Of a stretch of 64,000 bases of DNA, positions 21,886-33,532 are shown in pieces (position 1 is the first letter of the stretch; each line of letters begins with the position of its first letter). Origin of the DNA: Mesotaenium endlicherianum (taxonomy: Eukaryota > Streptophyta > Zygnematophyceae > Zygnematales > Mesotaeniaceae); contig WELA01003517.1 of NCBI GenBank assembly GCA_009602735.1, positions 356,028 to 420,027 on the forward strand, read 5' to 3'. The notes below the pieces were generated by a model. That model worked only from the letters and a program-made list of their open reading frames with translations, was not told the origin of the DNA and made no database searches. The position numbers and the translations under genes were made by a program.

Positions 21886-23200
21886 ATCGGTTTTGCTGAG
21901 GCTGGTCTCGGCTTAGTCCTACCACCACCTCTTCTATAGCCGCCTCGAGAGAAACCACCTCTCTCTCTAGACTGCATAGCATTATACTCATACCCATATT
22001 CATCACCCTGATCATCCTCAGCCTGGTCTCCTTCAATTGCATTGTAGGAATCGTGGGGCTTTTTGACGACCTTGGACACCAAAGCATTACTTTGGCGCTT
22101 GTGATTGAATTGATGCTGATCTTTGGCATCAGCATCCTGGATCAAGTCAGTCAGTTTCTCATACTTCTTTTCAGCAAAATGACCAGAGACTTTGGATTTC
22201 AACCCAAACCTGAAGTATGCTATCCTATACCGCTCTGGCAAGTCTGGCTGCTTTGTCAGGTTTTCTTGGAACTTTTGAGCAAACTCAGCAACTGAAGTGG
22301 TCTTCTTCAGTGTCAGGGAGATCATCGCATAGATAGCTTTCTGCTGCTCATTGATCACATCAAACTTCTCATGCAGTTTCTTGACAATCTCTACCCAAGT
22401 AGGGTCACCGAGTTGTTGAGCCTTACACTCTCCTTTCCAGTACAACCACCAGTCTGCTGCACTGCCTTTCAGTAGAGCACCAGTGTGCCTGACCTTCTCG
22501 TGATCTTGCAGTTTTGGGTAGTTCTCCAGCCACTGCTCAACATCAGCAAGAAACTTGATCAGGTATTACTTTTTGTTCCCCTCCGGATCATAATCCTGGA
22601 GAGGTTTCGGCTTGGGCTTACTAGGCCCTCTGCCACTACCACCCGTGGTTTGAGATCCCAGTTGGTCTCGGTCTCGCAGTAGAGACATTATGATTCTTTT
22701 GTCCTCCTATTGGGACTGGTACATGCTCGCCATTTGCGATTGCATTTGCACGAACAATGCTCCCAGATCCACATTCTGAGGTGGGAGTCTAGCAAATGCA
22801 GCAGTAGCAACGGCATCAACTCGCTGAGTAGTGTCCTCAACAGTCCCTCTCGCTCCTGCAGCAGTAATTCCTGCCGCATTCAGCCGGTCACAAATTTGAC
22901 CTAGGGGCACATTGAGTTGTACAGCAGGAGGTGGGTTCAGAACATTGGCCCTTGATGCCATAAGTTCTTCGACAGTGCGCTCGTCCGCGGGCTGTCCTTC
23001 CCTCCTTTCTGTATCTTTAGCAGCTTTGCTAATCGTTCAACTTCTAATCTGGCTCTTTCCTCCTCAACCTGCTGTGCTGCGACTGCAGCAATAGCGGCTG
23101 TCTCATCTGCAGCCTCTTTAGCTGCAGTATCTGCCACTGCTTCAGAATAGGTACGGGTTCCCGCTACATCGCTTTCAGCCTGATTTTTGACATTCTCGTT
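21777..23200 (-). pseudogene. E2 gag with CCHC zinc knuckle
   Basis: The N-terminal part has an Ala/Glu-rich coiled segment (AAVAAQQVEEERARLEVERL). The core has WVEIVKKLHEKFDVINEQQK and SVAEFAQKFQENL, typical of retrotransposon gag. The end has an RGG/Gly-rich tract and a zinc knuckle CFYCQQAGHFREQC near 21870. The E7 copy (56.96-58.34 kb) has the same order. Confidence 0.83.
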
Positions 23201-23273
23201 ATCCTGTCTCTATGTCTCGGGAGTTGCTAATTTGAGACCTTGTCCTTACCGTGCAAAGAAGACTGTGATAACA

Positions 23274-23285
23274 GCTCCGATACCA
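23274..23285 (-). promoter_or_regulatory. E2 primer-binding site
   Basis: TGGTATCGGAGC on the minus strand, one base after the 5' LTR, like the complement of initiator methionine tRNA. It is identical to the site in E7 (56937-56948). Confidence 0.8.
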
Positions 23286-23286
23286 T

Positions 23287-24006
23287 TGAAATGAAATCGA
23301 CTTGCCAAATAGACAACTAACAATTAATAAAGATCTTTATATCAGCAAGTAATCTTTATGGTTATTTTCGTTAATTGAATTAAGAGCAAAGGACCACTCA
23401 CTAGCAGTGAATAATACTTGTAAGTCAAATGCAAGCAAACTAGCATCAATAATGCAATCAGTAAACTCACACATAAGCAAGGCTAGGAGACAGTGCATAT
23501 CAATGGCTTCTCGCCTTGGATTCAGATGTCTCTCAGTAAGCTGTACAAGAGAGTTGGCCTCGTTTCCGAATGTCGAACTCGAGAGCAATGCCTAGCATAT
23601 GTACATGGAATGAGTTTACTGTTCAACGGCCAGTGCGATGGCACCGCCTACCCGGGAGTTAACTACGTTGGTAGGACCTCGGTTAACCAAATCCACCGCC
23701 ATCTCCCATCATCCCGAATCGCCATCCATCCTAAGGATGTCATCTGGCCATTCATCTAGCACACCACACTTAGGTGCATATCTAGGCGGTTCGCTGCTAC
23801 CGAGTACGGAAGTTAGCTAGCTGTCGAAGAATGTGTCAGCAAGCTGACCTGAGTTGACTTCAGCCTGCTGCCCCCGGCTGAATCATTAAACTGACTATTT
23901 AATAAAGTCCAGCAGACTCAATGTTAAGTAAAGTTCAGCAGGGTGAACTTATTTAATTATAATGTTTAGATGAATATTATATCAACCAATATATTGATTC
24001 ATTACA
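23287..24006 (-). repeat. E2 5' LTR
   Basis: 720 bp, from TGTAATGAATCAATAT at 24006 to CATTTCA at 23287 in element orientation. It contains the array of inverted CAGC/GCTG units near its start, shared with every other LTR of this family in the window. Confidence 0.9.
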
Positions 24007-25917
24007 CAATTCAAGGTTCATGGATTCCTGCTTCCAGAGAAAGATCTTCCAGTCTGGATGTATCTATATCATTGTTTTGATCGTACGACGTGCAAAATGC
24101 GCATTCCGATGCACTTCGATGCTCTAATCTTCTGGAATTTAAGCTTTATACAATTTGAAAATTGACGCAAGCAATGAGTAGGGTTGAGCTGGTCGCCCCC
24201 AAGCATCCATGGTCTTCAAAGAACCAGCCAATGTTCGCATGACTATTTCGATCGTTGCGCCTCCACTAGCAGAAATTCCAACATGCGATATCTCGGCCAC
24301 ATCTTTGACTCTCCGTAATTTAACAGACGGATCGATGAATAGACCTTACAGCCTTCTGCTAACAGACTCAGCACTTCTGTAAGAGACGGTGCTCTGTTCA
24401 TAGACTTCTAGTTGTCTTAATGCGGCATACAAACTGTTAATCAATTCATTTGTATCCATTTTGGTAGCACGAGCAATTCTCTTAAAATTGCGTGTCGACA
24501 GAGCCGCTAGCTTGGTTTTTTGCAACCTATTTTGAACTTTCACGTCCCTAACACTTTTTTTCTCCTCAAATACCAATTTCAAAGTGATATTTTTAACCTT
24601 CCTAAATTGGCCATAACGCAGTAAGCGTCACTAGAAAAATACTAAATCATATTTGTGAATGCAATAGACTGCGTGCATGAAGCATCGTATTGGTTTTTTT
24701 TGTAAAAATCCGCCCAACAGATTTTATCAAATCTTTTGTAAGTGAGAGAATTGTAGCTGGTCCCACAGCTGAAGCATTTCAACGACAAATTTACTTCAAA
24801 ATTTCATGCTTGTCCTCGCTAGTCATCTCAACTTGTGACCAGCAATCACTGACTCTCACCCAAACGTTTTGCATTCTGCCCAATTCTGGTGGAAAAAACA
24901 GCTTGCCATCTATGGCGTCTTGCAATCGGTCGTCTGCCGACATTTTCTCATCCCACGGGTTTTTTAAAGAAACTTCCACAAGTACCACAAGATTTTAAAA
25001 AAATGTAATCACTCCTTCATCGTATAAAAGTTGAATTTTGCTTGCTCCCTTCTCAAGTTCAGCTTGTGCGTACTTTTCAGGTCCCTATTTCCAATTTTCC
25101 TGGGATTTTTTGGTCACTTGAGAACCAATTTAACCAAGTTCTTGGAAGTAAGACAGAAGCTTCCACTTTTTAGCAGGCTCTTTGTCTGAGTTGATAGGTT
25201 CACAATTGACAATAACTCTAGGTCGCAAAAATCACGTACGAACAATTGATAAAGAAAACGAAGTTGATAAAAAAAAAGTCTACACGGGCTTTCCCTTGAC
25301 TTTCAAAAGTACAAGCTTACAAAATTCCGAATGCTACAACAAACCTAGTCTAGCGCGACTGAGCTTCTTGCTCTTAGCCGTGCTTGCCAGATCTTCACTG
25401 CAAGCTGGAATATCTCACTCCTTCACTGAGAGTTTTTCTTACTCAATCTACTTTTAATCTGACTCCTGAAAACTTGGAAAATAATACAGAACCTGCTCTT
25501 TGCACGCTTGTGGTGTCCGTCCCAATTTTGCACTAATTCTAGTCTGCAAGTTTTATCATTTTAGGGAGGATGGCCTTCCTAGAATGTAACTTCTAACGTC
25601 CAAAGCGTAGCAGAATGGAAGAAGAAATCTTCAAGCGTCAGGGGATGTGTGCCTTCTTAGGCTCCTTGTGGCCTTGGGAAGTCCTTCTCCTTTGCACCTT
25701 CTTCTTCCTTCCCCTCCTTTTTTCTCCATCTCCTTCCTTCGCTTGTCTAGAAAATGAAAGCAAAAAATGAGGGTGAAGTGCGCATAACTTATTCTTTACT
25801 CAAGCACCTGCATGCATTAACCTCAAAGTTAGCGTTTAAGTTTGACTTATTTCAAATTAAGGTCAAGTGCGCTTTGTGAAACTGGGACTATGCAAGTAAT
25901 GGTTGGCACATAATAGC
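24007..25917. other. Unassigned DNA with possible minus-strand coding remnants
   Basis: AT-rich stretch with no recognised element. It contains the coding-like minus-strand segments described separately (24350-24610 and 24790-24990). A pyrimidine-rich tract lies at 25675-25740. The short plus-strand open frame near 25182-25457 shows no domain. Confidence 0.4.
24346..24990 (-). pseudogene. Unrecognised coding-like segments
   Basis: On the minus strand 24791-24990 encodes VEVSLKNPWDEKMSADDRLQ, then DAIDGKLFFPPELGRMQNVW and VRVSDCWSQVEM, which has the composition of folded protein. It ends near a possible GTAAAT donor. Further along, 24350-24610, after a possible TTTAG acceptor, encodes KNITLKLVFEEKKSVRDVKV and continues as a basic, probably helical segment to a stop near 24346. 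These could be two exons of one gene, or remnants of a host-derived pseudogene; the sequence between them also has a short shifted open stretch (KFVVEMLQLWDQLQFSHLQK). I do not recognise the family. Confidence 0.3.
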
Positions 25918-26757
25918 AGCCACTGGGACAATGCATTGCCATGATTGGCTATGGAGTACAAGATCAATAAGCAGGGCTTGTCGGCCTCGCACTCTCCATA
26001 CTTCCTACTCTATGGACAACAATCAATCTTGCCACTCGCTGCCAGGTTCGTTGCGGACAACGTCTTCACCTCAACATCCCAAATACATGGAGTGGCTCAA
26101 TTATGTGACGTGCTCAGCTCGTTGAGCGCCTGGTGCCCATGGCTTTGGACAATCTCTGCGCATCGTGAGGTACGCCATAATCCAAGGAGGGCCTATCGTC
26201 CTCAGGTGCTACAAGTTTTTGTAGGTGATTTTGCCTTCCTACTACGCCAGATAAGCACCCTCAATACCAGCAGCTTACCTGTTCTCCTACGGGTCAAGCG
26301 CGTTTTGGCATGAGAAGTATGCTAGAGCTGGAAGGTGTGGACGATTGCCTGCACAACTTGGATCTGCAGTTGCGTTCCCTAGGTGCTCGGCCGGCCAAGG
26401 ACTGGACATGCACACAGTCCCGGACGCAAGGGTAAGATGCTGCCTTGCGACAATTGCAACTTTGGCTTCCACATCAACTGTCTGGATTCATCGCTGATAG
26501 AGGTGTCCCTAGGTTAATAATTTTGCACCAATTGTTCCACACTAGGACTCGGCAGCATCAGCAACCCACTAGCCATGGTTGAAAGTTGGAGGGTAAAATA
26601 GAAATATATGAATATTTGCCTCTACATTTGGCCATGAAGTTACATGAGTTGTAGACGTCATTGCGGCAAAGCCTACTGATCCGACCCACATTGCTCAATA
26701 CTGCTGATGCACACTTGACCTCTTGATAAATGACAGCTGTCATGAATTATTAGCTTG
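25918..26757 (+). mobile_element. E8: fossil fragment of an E6-like element (integrase end plus PHD finger)
   Basis: The fragment matches the E6 integrase C-terminal region: SASHSPYFLLYGQQSILPLA, the YRPQVLQVFVGDFAFLLRQI barrel, VLLRVKRVLA. It then has a PHD-finger core (CDNCNFGFHINCLDSS, near 26440-26490) and a purine-rich TTGGAGGG tract. After that comes about 140 bp related to the A segment flanking the E6 3' LTR, ending GACAGCTGTCATGAATTATTA at 26757. It is older and more degraded than E6, and broken in many places. It shows that the integrase-PHD arrangement belongs to a family and not to one copy. Confidence 0.75.
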
Positions 26758-28363
26758 TGCTTGCTATAACTACGCACCTCTACAAGTATGTGAAAGTTAC
26801 CTTAAAATCACCAATTGCATTTTCATTTTCAAGATAATTGGATACGCATATATTTTTGAAGCTTAGAAAAACGTTGAACATCAAGCCAGCTTCTCAACAC
26901 GATTGGAATAAGAATGTTTGAGACTTTGACCCTATTTTTTGTCATTTGGCCACATGTATTGCGGATGTCATTGCAACAAAATTTGATGACAAAAATTGCT
27001 TTGCTGAAGACTAGGTATAGTGTGGGCCCAATATTGGTTCCAGAACCAAATTGAACACCACCACTAGCCAATTTTCTACGCCCCTATTTCTGAAGTTATA
27101 TAAATCAGAATTAAATGATTCAAGTATGCCTACATCCGTATGGACCCAAAGAGTACGGCAAAAATGAGTTTGTTGCAATCGGACACGTTCGCAGGAAGAT
27201 ACGCCATTTTGCCTGCCAAGAAATAGGTGAATTTCAATCAAATTTAGTCACTTTTGTTGCGGACTCGACCTTTTAACGCACGACAAGTTACATGCAAGAG
27301 TATGCTAAATCTTATGGTCAAAAATCTTACATAGACCAACACATGCTAGGCATATCTTCAAATGAAGATTTGTAAGGAAGGAAGCCTCCAATAACTATTT
27401 TTGACGTGCTCATAAAATTTGAGCTTATTTTGTAGAATATACCTATGGTAACCTATACTAGAAGTATTTTTCCGATTGTGGATTATTAAATACGAGGTAT
27501 GGGGGAATTGCTAAGGTAGGACCTTTAGGAGGGCCGTGGTTCATCGTGGAGCCATGGGCGACCGCAAGAGATTGCACTGAGGGTTTAAAGTACCTTATAT
27601 TAAATTACAAATATCTCAAGAAGTAACCAACCAAATGATTGCATTGTAAGACTTGCTCAAATGTTTACACATGTGTAACTTGCAGGGATATAAAAGAATA
27701 ATTAAATTATATGAGAATGGCAATGCAATTGGGTGCTTTAGGTTGACTTAGTCCTAATTTTCACATACTAAAAACTTGACCTCCACACACTTAAATGTCG
27801 ACATGGTTGTGGTGTTCACAAGCTAATAAACTATCCCAATGGTCCTCAAATGTCCATACGCACCTTTTGAAATGAATTGATTCCAATTGTAAGAGCCTGG
27901 TGACTACTTTCTACCAATGAAGAGGACTGTTGGTTGTCCAAAAGGTTTTCTTTGATCTCATATATTTCGATAGGTTGAAAATGTGAAAATCGATAATAAA
28001 GAATATCAAGAACGTCTCACGTGAAATATTAAGATAGGAAACGTACAATGGATTCACTTCTTTGTACAATCCAATCCAAATGGGGTCAATTCCTATAGCT
28101 TCTCGTGTGGATCCAAGTTGAATCGCTTTGTGACTTGAACATTTTCAAGGTGGACGTTAAGCCAATGAAGGGTGGGGGCAAATTTGCCAGTGATTTACTC
28201 TTAAATTTTTCAGGCCTTCAACAACCCTTTCAACATGACCAAACTGCCTCTCAAGTCCACCTTCTGATTGACCCAATTCTAACATACTGGCAAGACAAGC
28301 AACTTTGGCCCAATGCATCACGCACACAACTTCCACATCAGTCTACTACAATCACCAAATATG
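26758..28363. other. Unassigned AT-rich DNA
   Basis: No domain, repeat end or RNA gene recognised on either strand. It lies between the E8 fragment and the LTR of E3. Confidence 0.4.
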
Positions 28364-29074
28364 TGGAATGAATTGACTTACTTATAAGCGATCAACCATT
28401 CACAAAATTTCTTCATATGAGCAAGTAATCTTTATGGTACTTTCTAGTTAACTTATGAAATTGTAAAAGACCACACAACTATCATAAGCGATACAAGTTT
28501 AATGCAAACAACGAGCACCAATCATGCAAGCAGTTAATTTATACATAAAAAGGTTAGTAAGCAGTTCGTGTATCGGCTTGCAGTCTTGAATTCAAATATT
28601 CTCTTAGTAATGTGTACATATAATTGGCCTCGTTTTCGAATGCCAAAATCGAAGGCAACACCTAGCATATGCACATTGAATGAGTCGACTGTTCAACGGC
28701 AAGTGCGATGGCACCGCCTACCCGAGGGTTTAATCACGTTGGTGGGACCTCGGCTAACCAAATCCACAGCCATCTCCCATTGTCCCAAATCGCCATCTGC
28801 CTAGGGCGTCATCTGGCCATTCATCTAGCATATCATACTGAGATGCATTACTAGGCGGTTTAGTAATTCCATTTAGGGGGTCAGCTGGCTATCAAAGGAT
28901 GTGCCAGCGTATTGACTTGAGTTGACTTCAGCCTGCTACTATCGGCTGAGTCATTATACTGATTAAAACTAGATTCTATTATATAGAATATAAATCAAAA
29001 TTCTGCCGAGTGAATTTGATAAACTATTACAATCGACTGCACAATTATGTCTAGCAATTTACTGATTTATTATC
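28364..29074 (-). repeat. E3 3' LTR
   Basis: About 711 bp, from TGATAATAAATCAG near 29074 to CATTCCA at 28364 in element orientation. It shares the CCGCCTACCCGAGGGTTTAA region and the CAGC/GCTG units with the other family LTRs. A TTAGAGGAAT-type polypurine tract abuts it on the right. Confidence 0.8.
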
Positions 29075-29087
29075 ATTCCTCTAACTT

Positions 29088-31190
29088 AAATTTTTGTCAC
29101 CTCGACAATACCTTAATACATATTTCTATGTTCTCGAAGCTCTATCTCCAGAAAAAGTAAAGCTACACCTTGACCTACATCGTCTATCAGGTGGCCTTCT
29201 GAACAACTCAAATTCAAGCAGAGTAGGACCTCTAGGTGATTGCAGCAAAATGACATCCCTCTCTTGTACAATTTACAGACTAACAGGTACAAAAATGGGG
29301 GCCTTGGAAGGGTGTTGCATGACATTGGCCAGTGGCACATTGCCTTGGGTAAATGGACTTGCTGGTGCCCTTCTGACTACCAATTACTGGCAGCTCTCCT
29401 GTTGGCCCTGTCAGATTGAGACTCATCCCCCACTGCTAAGGTTTCCCTGCTGCTGCTTCCCAGGTAAGTTATGTCCTTCTCCTGAGCTGTTGCTTTCTCG
29501 TCTGCCTCCTGTAATTGCCTCTGGAACTGTAGAGCCTTTTCGGCAACAGAATGTCCAGCTTGCTGCAGTGTAGTAGGTCTTGCAGGAGGTTAGAACCTAG
29601 CAAGGCTAGACTTTGTCCCTTAAGTTTAGATTTCCAGGGTGCAATGTGAGGTGGCAGGATGACGTTGCCATTTCACTTGGAGTGAAAGTCATCTGCCCTG
29701 GTCTTGTCATTCTTGTGTTCCTTAATGATAATGGTCATCTAGCGCCAGTTCGTAGGCTGCTGGAAGAAAGCAAGGTCCCTTCTCTTCAGCTGGCAGGGAT
29801 ACCAATGGGGCTGCAAATAGCAGGTGGCTAGTCAACCTGGCCAAGAACTCCTAAGTTCTCTTCTCTATCTCATTATACGGGGACCGGAACCTATTTCTTG
29901 GTCGCACGTGCTTAAATCTATCAGATTACATGCAAATTATCCTGATGAGTCTGTGGGATCCCACTATTCCTATGTAACGATTTGAGCTTTTTTGGTGTAT
30001 TTGGGACGTTTTCCTGATAACCTAAAAAACGTTATACTATTTATCAATATTTTATTTGATAAATTATTGTATCTTGTTGAATTAATCGACACACGCATGT
30101 GCCAACTAATTCTTGGTCGATTGGCGAAACGACCTGATTGCTATTGCAAAAAGCATCGTAAAGTATTTTGATTATTTTGCAAAAGTACGACATAATTAAT
30201 CATGAAGCTACTTTGATTAATTGTGAAGGAAGAACTTAGTTACTTATTGATTAATTAATTTATTATGACTTTCATTATTTAACCCAAAAGAGAACACCTT
30301 TGAAGTGGCCACCTATCGGATTTGACCACGCGACCTTTCAGCCGAACAAGTTATCCCCCTTCGACTGTTTCCGTTGAACATGAGCCAGTACCCTAGATGG
30401 TGACTTGAAGCACTCCAGTGCCTCACGTTGTGCAAGTATATATACTTGCAAGAGTCATTGTGAGTGCAACTCTCACAAGCACAGATTTTATGCTACTTCC
30501 TTTTTGCTTTCTCCAGGATTGTTACTTATTCAAAATTATCGTTATTTTCTTTCCACTAAGTTTTAAATTATCCTTGAATACCGAGGAAAAGATTCTCAAG
30601 GAAGCAGAAACGTTCAGAAACGTTACCTCCTGGCACTGGAACTGTTGGGTCTTCAATATGGTTGGCCAGTACTTTGGCCTCTCTGGCACTATATCCCACC
30701 ATTCCGACATAGTCCTCATACAGGACGAGACCAGTATGGGTCTCAATATACATGTCCAGGGCTTCTTGCCCCTGTCTATGTAGAATCTTCTGTTGGTCTG
30801 TCTTCTTAATCTTTTGAGCAACCATAAATGTCTCCCTCAAGCTCTCGTCCACCACTGTGTACCAACAGCTCTTGTGCAGCCTTTGCCATTCCTTTTTTGC
30901 CTTCTGCTACCTCTTCATTTTAACAACCCTGTCCTCCGCAGCCTTTCAAAGTTTTTCCTCCTCACCTTTTCTGTCCTCCTCATCTTTTTTGAGTCTTTTC
31001 TCTCCAGCACTTCTAAGCCTCTTCTCCTCTACCTGTTTTTTTTGAGCCTCTCGTTGTTGTTGCAAACAATCTGCCTTGCGCCCAGAAATTGTAGTCGCCT
31101 CTATGTCTCAATTATATTTTGCTGTAGACTCCCTTTGCCTGCTCTGCTTTCAACTTCTTGATTTCGTCATTTTGCTTGGTCATCCTGCTC
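29088..31190 (-). pseudogene. E3 ORF3 copy, split by a solo LTR
   Basis: The minus strand shows pieces of the family ORF3: a Lys/Glu-rich coiled coil (about 30.9-31.2 kb), a VGYSAREAKVLANHIEDPTV-type block and VPVPG, then (left of the inserted LTR) IPAS and aromatic blocks, and a Gln-rich tail. It is recognisable only by alignment to the copies at 15985-17690 and 37861-39540. A fossil. Confidence 0.65.
29973..30625 (+). repeat. Solo LTR of the E5 family
   Basis: About 653 bp beginning TGTAACGATTTGAGC and ending CGTTAC. It shares blocks with the E5 LTRs: GGACGTTTT, the ACACACG(C/T)(A/G)TGTGCC segment, TTGCTATTGCAAAAA, and the TATATACTTGCAAGA to CTCTCACAAGCAC stretch. The flanks TTCCT and CTCCT suggest a target duplication. 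It sits in plus orientation inside the minus-strand ORF3 of E3. Confidence 0.7.
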
Positions 31191-31442
31191 ATACACGCCA
31201 CAACTTAACTTAGTGTGGTCATAGAGTACCTTAGAATTGGATCAAGGAGTCAGAGCATGCAAGAAGGTCACCGATTGTTTAGCAAATAGGTAATCGTGCA
31301 ACCATAGAAATCTGGATATACCTTGTATGAGTAGAAAGATGGGCAAGCAAGAACGTTTCAGTGAGTGAGTGAATGTGTGAGTAGTTGAGTGTGGGTAGTG
31401 CTCTATGTAAGATGCAAATTCGGACCCCAAGAAGCTGTCATC

Positions 31443-31525
31443 CTCCCTCCAACTTAACTTAAGTTGGACTACACGTCACAAATTGTCACGTAACTGTCAC
31501 TTTCTGTCACTTTCCCCTCCAACGT
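31443..31525 (-). promoter_or_regulatory. E3 internal polypurine-like tract pair
   Basis: On the minus strand, TTAAGTTGGAGGGAGG (31443-31456 core) and TTGGAGGGGAAAGTGACAG (31512-31525 core) flank GTGACA repeats, upstream of ORF3. This is the same arrangement as in E2, E4 and E7. Confidence 0.55.
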
Positions 31526-31602
31526 AAATGGAGAAAGGACCTCCTGTCACCTTCCCATGTCAACTGAAATTACAATTAAGGTGGTGTATTCGCTTCTCGG
31601 AG

Positions 31603-33222
31603 CTAAAAGCGTTTCAACGCGCCCTTTGTGTTGGCCAAATGGTCCTTAAATTCCAAAGTGTCCCCAGATGCATCATTACCCTTCCATTTGACAAGGTACA
31701 TCGTGACATGTTTAGATGATCGACGGATGAAGTGTGCTTCTAAAATCTGATCAACTTCATACTCCTCAAAATCACCATCCAAGACCACAGGGACTGGTCC
31801 CGGTTGGACAAGTATCCGACTGGTGAACCTTGTATCACCCTTAATGTAAGGTTCCAAGAAAGAAACATTAATTATTGGGTGGCCCTTGTATTCCGCTGAC
31901 ATGTTTACTTTGTATGCATTCTGACCGACTCGACGTACCACCAAATGTGGACCAACCCAGACAGGTTAAAGCTTTTTCTTGACCACCACCAGGACCTTAT
32001 TTTGTCAGTTTGTTCACTAGTACCAGAATAGAATCATGCCCATTGGCAATTCCCAGTAGTGTTACCACCCAGTCCATTGAGCTGGTTTCCAACCTTTCAG
32101 CTAGAATAGGTAATGGCTGCAATAACCCTCCAGGTGGTGTGTGTCTAGGCTTATTCTTCTGACACTGATCACAGGCCTACCGAGGCAAACCTTCCCAATG
32201 GTAGTGTTTTGCCAAATCTGCCAACTGTTTTGGCCTGCCTCAAATGCCCACCCAATAGATCGTCATGAGCCTGACTCAGCAGCAAAGACCTTATTTCCAA
32301 CTTATGTGAGTTATTTGGAATGACCAACTTCAACCTGCTTAAAGAGATTCCATTCATCCGGATCCCTCCCGTTTGCCTGTACTTGAGTGCTGTAGCAGGA
32401 CACACAACATCAGTTGGACTGGACTTAAATATTGGGTCAGAAAAGTAGGCTTTTCTAAGTTGTTCAAGGAAGGAATTTTTCACCTTAAGTGAAGTGAGTG
32501 TACAAATGGTTTAATCCACAAAATGGTGATCAAAGTTCCTTTCTTGCAAGTCAGGTCTTCTAGAGAGAGCATCAGCAAGATTCAACTTCTCTGGTTTGTA
32601 GTCCATCTGGACCTGGAACTGCTCCAGCATCTGGTTCCAGCGGTTCTCCCTCCTAGATAGCTTGGGCTTTTTCTAAAAGTGCGTCAAAGCTAGATAATCT
32701 GTAAATACCGTAAACGCTTTCCCATGTAAGTAGGCTCTCCCTGTTTGAGAACATGGATAATAGCTAGCAACTCTTTATCATGCACAAAATAGTTAATCGC
32801 AGCTGGATTGAACTTCATATACTCATACCGCACGGGATGCCACTCCTGCTTCATCAAGCCATTCTTTGTGGTCTTGTCTGCAGGCTGCAACAAAATAGCA
32901 CCCATGGCAAAGTCAGAAGCGTCAGTAACCATCCGCACAGGCTTGCTGGGGTCATACACAACGAGATTTGGGGAAGAGCACAGAGCATCTTTAAGGGTTT
33001 AGAAGGTAACTTCCTGCTCTTCCCTCCACACATACTCTATGTCCTTCTTAGTAAGGTCAGTCAATTTTTTGGTCTTAGGTATAATGATTCTCAATAAATT
33101 TTCTATAATATTCAGCCAATCCAAGAACGAATTTAACTTATGAGACAGATTAAGGTACTGGCCAGTCCCTTATGGTCTGGACTGCCTGTGGGTCAACACT
33201 AATACCTTCCTTACTGACCACA
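31603..33222 (-). pseudogene. E3 RNase H, integrase and chromodomain remains
   Basis: RNase H blocks ([27 protein letters not shown]) lie at 32.69-32.96 kb, and the connection to the E5 insertion point follows on the right. The integrase zinc-binding part (HDDLLGGHLRQAKTVG) is near 32.24 kb and the IN barrel (INVSFLEPYIKGDTRF) near 31.86 kb. The chromodomain (YEVDQILEAHFIRRSSKHVT, YLVKWKG) is near 31.65-31.76 kb. The parts belong to one polyprotein, which is broken. Confidence 0.8.
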
Positions 33223-33532
33223 TGTAACAAACAGAGCTCTTATCTAATTACCTAAATTACGTTCTACTCTTTATTTGTAAAAGATGGCATATTTGTTGAA
33301 TTTATTGACACACACGTGTGCCGAATCAATTTTGGGTCGATTGGCAAAATGACCAATTTGCTATTGCAAAAAGAATCGTAAAGTTATCTTGATTACTTTG
33401 CAAAAATATAATTTTATTAATCATTTAATTTAACCAAACATGCAAAGTTAGTTTGTATCCATGAGGATTCGAACCCTCAACCCTTTGTTCGATTCGTTCA
33501 CATCTGACCGATTGGCGAAGTAGATATTCATA

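Larger units (their letters stand above)
15742..24006 (-). mobile_element. E2: Ty3/gypsy chromodomain element with an extra 3' ORF, fossil
   Basis: Reading leftward: 5' LTR (23287-24006), primer-binding site, gag, protease, reverse transcriptase, RNase H, integrase, chromodomain, a 0.4-kb noncoding spacer, an extra ORF of about 1.7 kb, polypurine tract, and part of the 3' LTR (15742-15929). E3, E4 and E7 are further copies of the same family. It is broken in roughly ten places. The extra ORF between integrase and the 3' LTR is in the position where env-like genes occur in other Ty3/gypsy lineages. Confidence 0.9.
28364..33222 (-). mobile_element. E3: E2-family Ty3/gypsy fossil
   Basis: Reading leftward it holds RNase H (32.7-33.2 kb), integrase (32.0-32.5 kb), chromodomain (31.6-31.9 kb), the spacer with two polypurine-like tracts (31443-31456 and 31512-31525), ORF3 (29.1-31.2 kb) and the 3' LTR (28364-29074). 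On the right it is cut by the LTR of E5 at 33223. Its ORF3 is interrupted by a solo LTR of the E5 family. It is the most degraded copy of the family here and is broken in many places, so probably the oldest. Confidence 0.85.

Noticed and set aside
26829-27241. Minus-strand open frames between E8 and E3
   Set aside because: They are short, lack domains, overlap in AT-rich DNA, and have no splice or repeat support.
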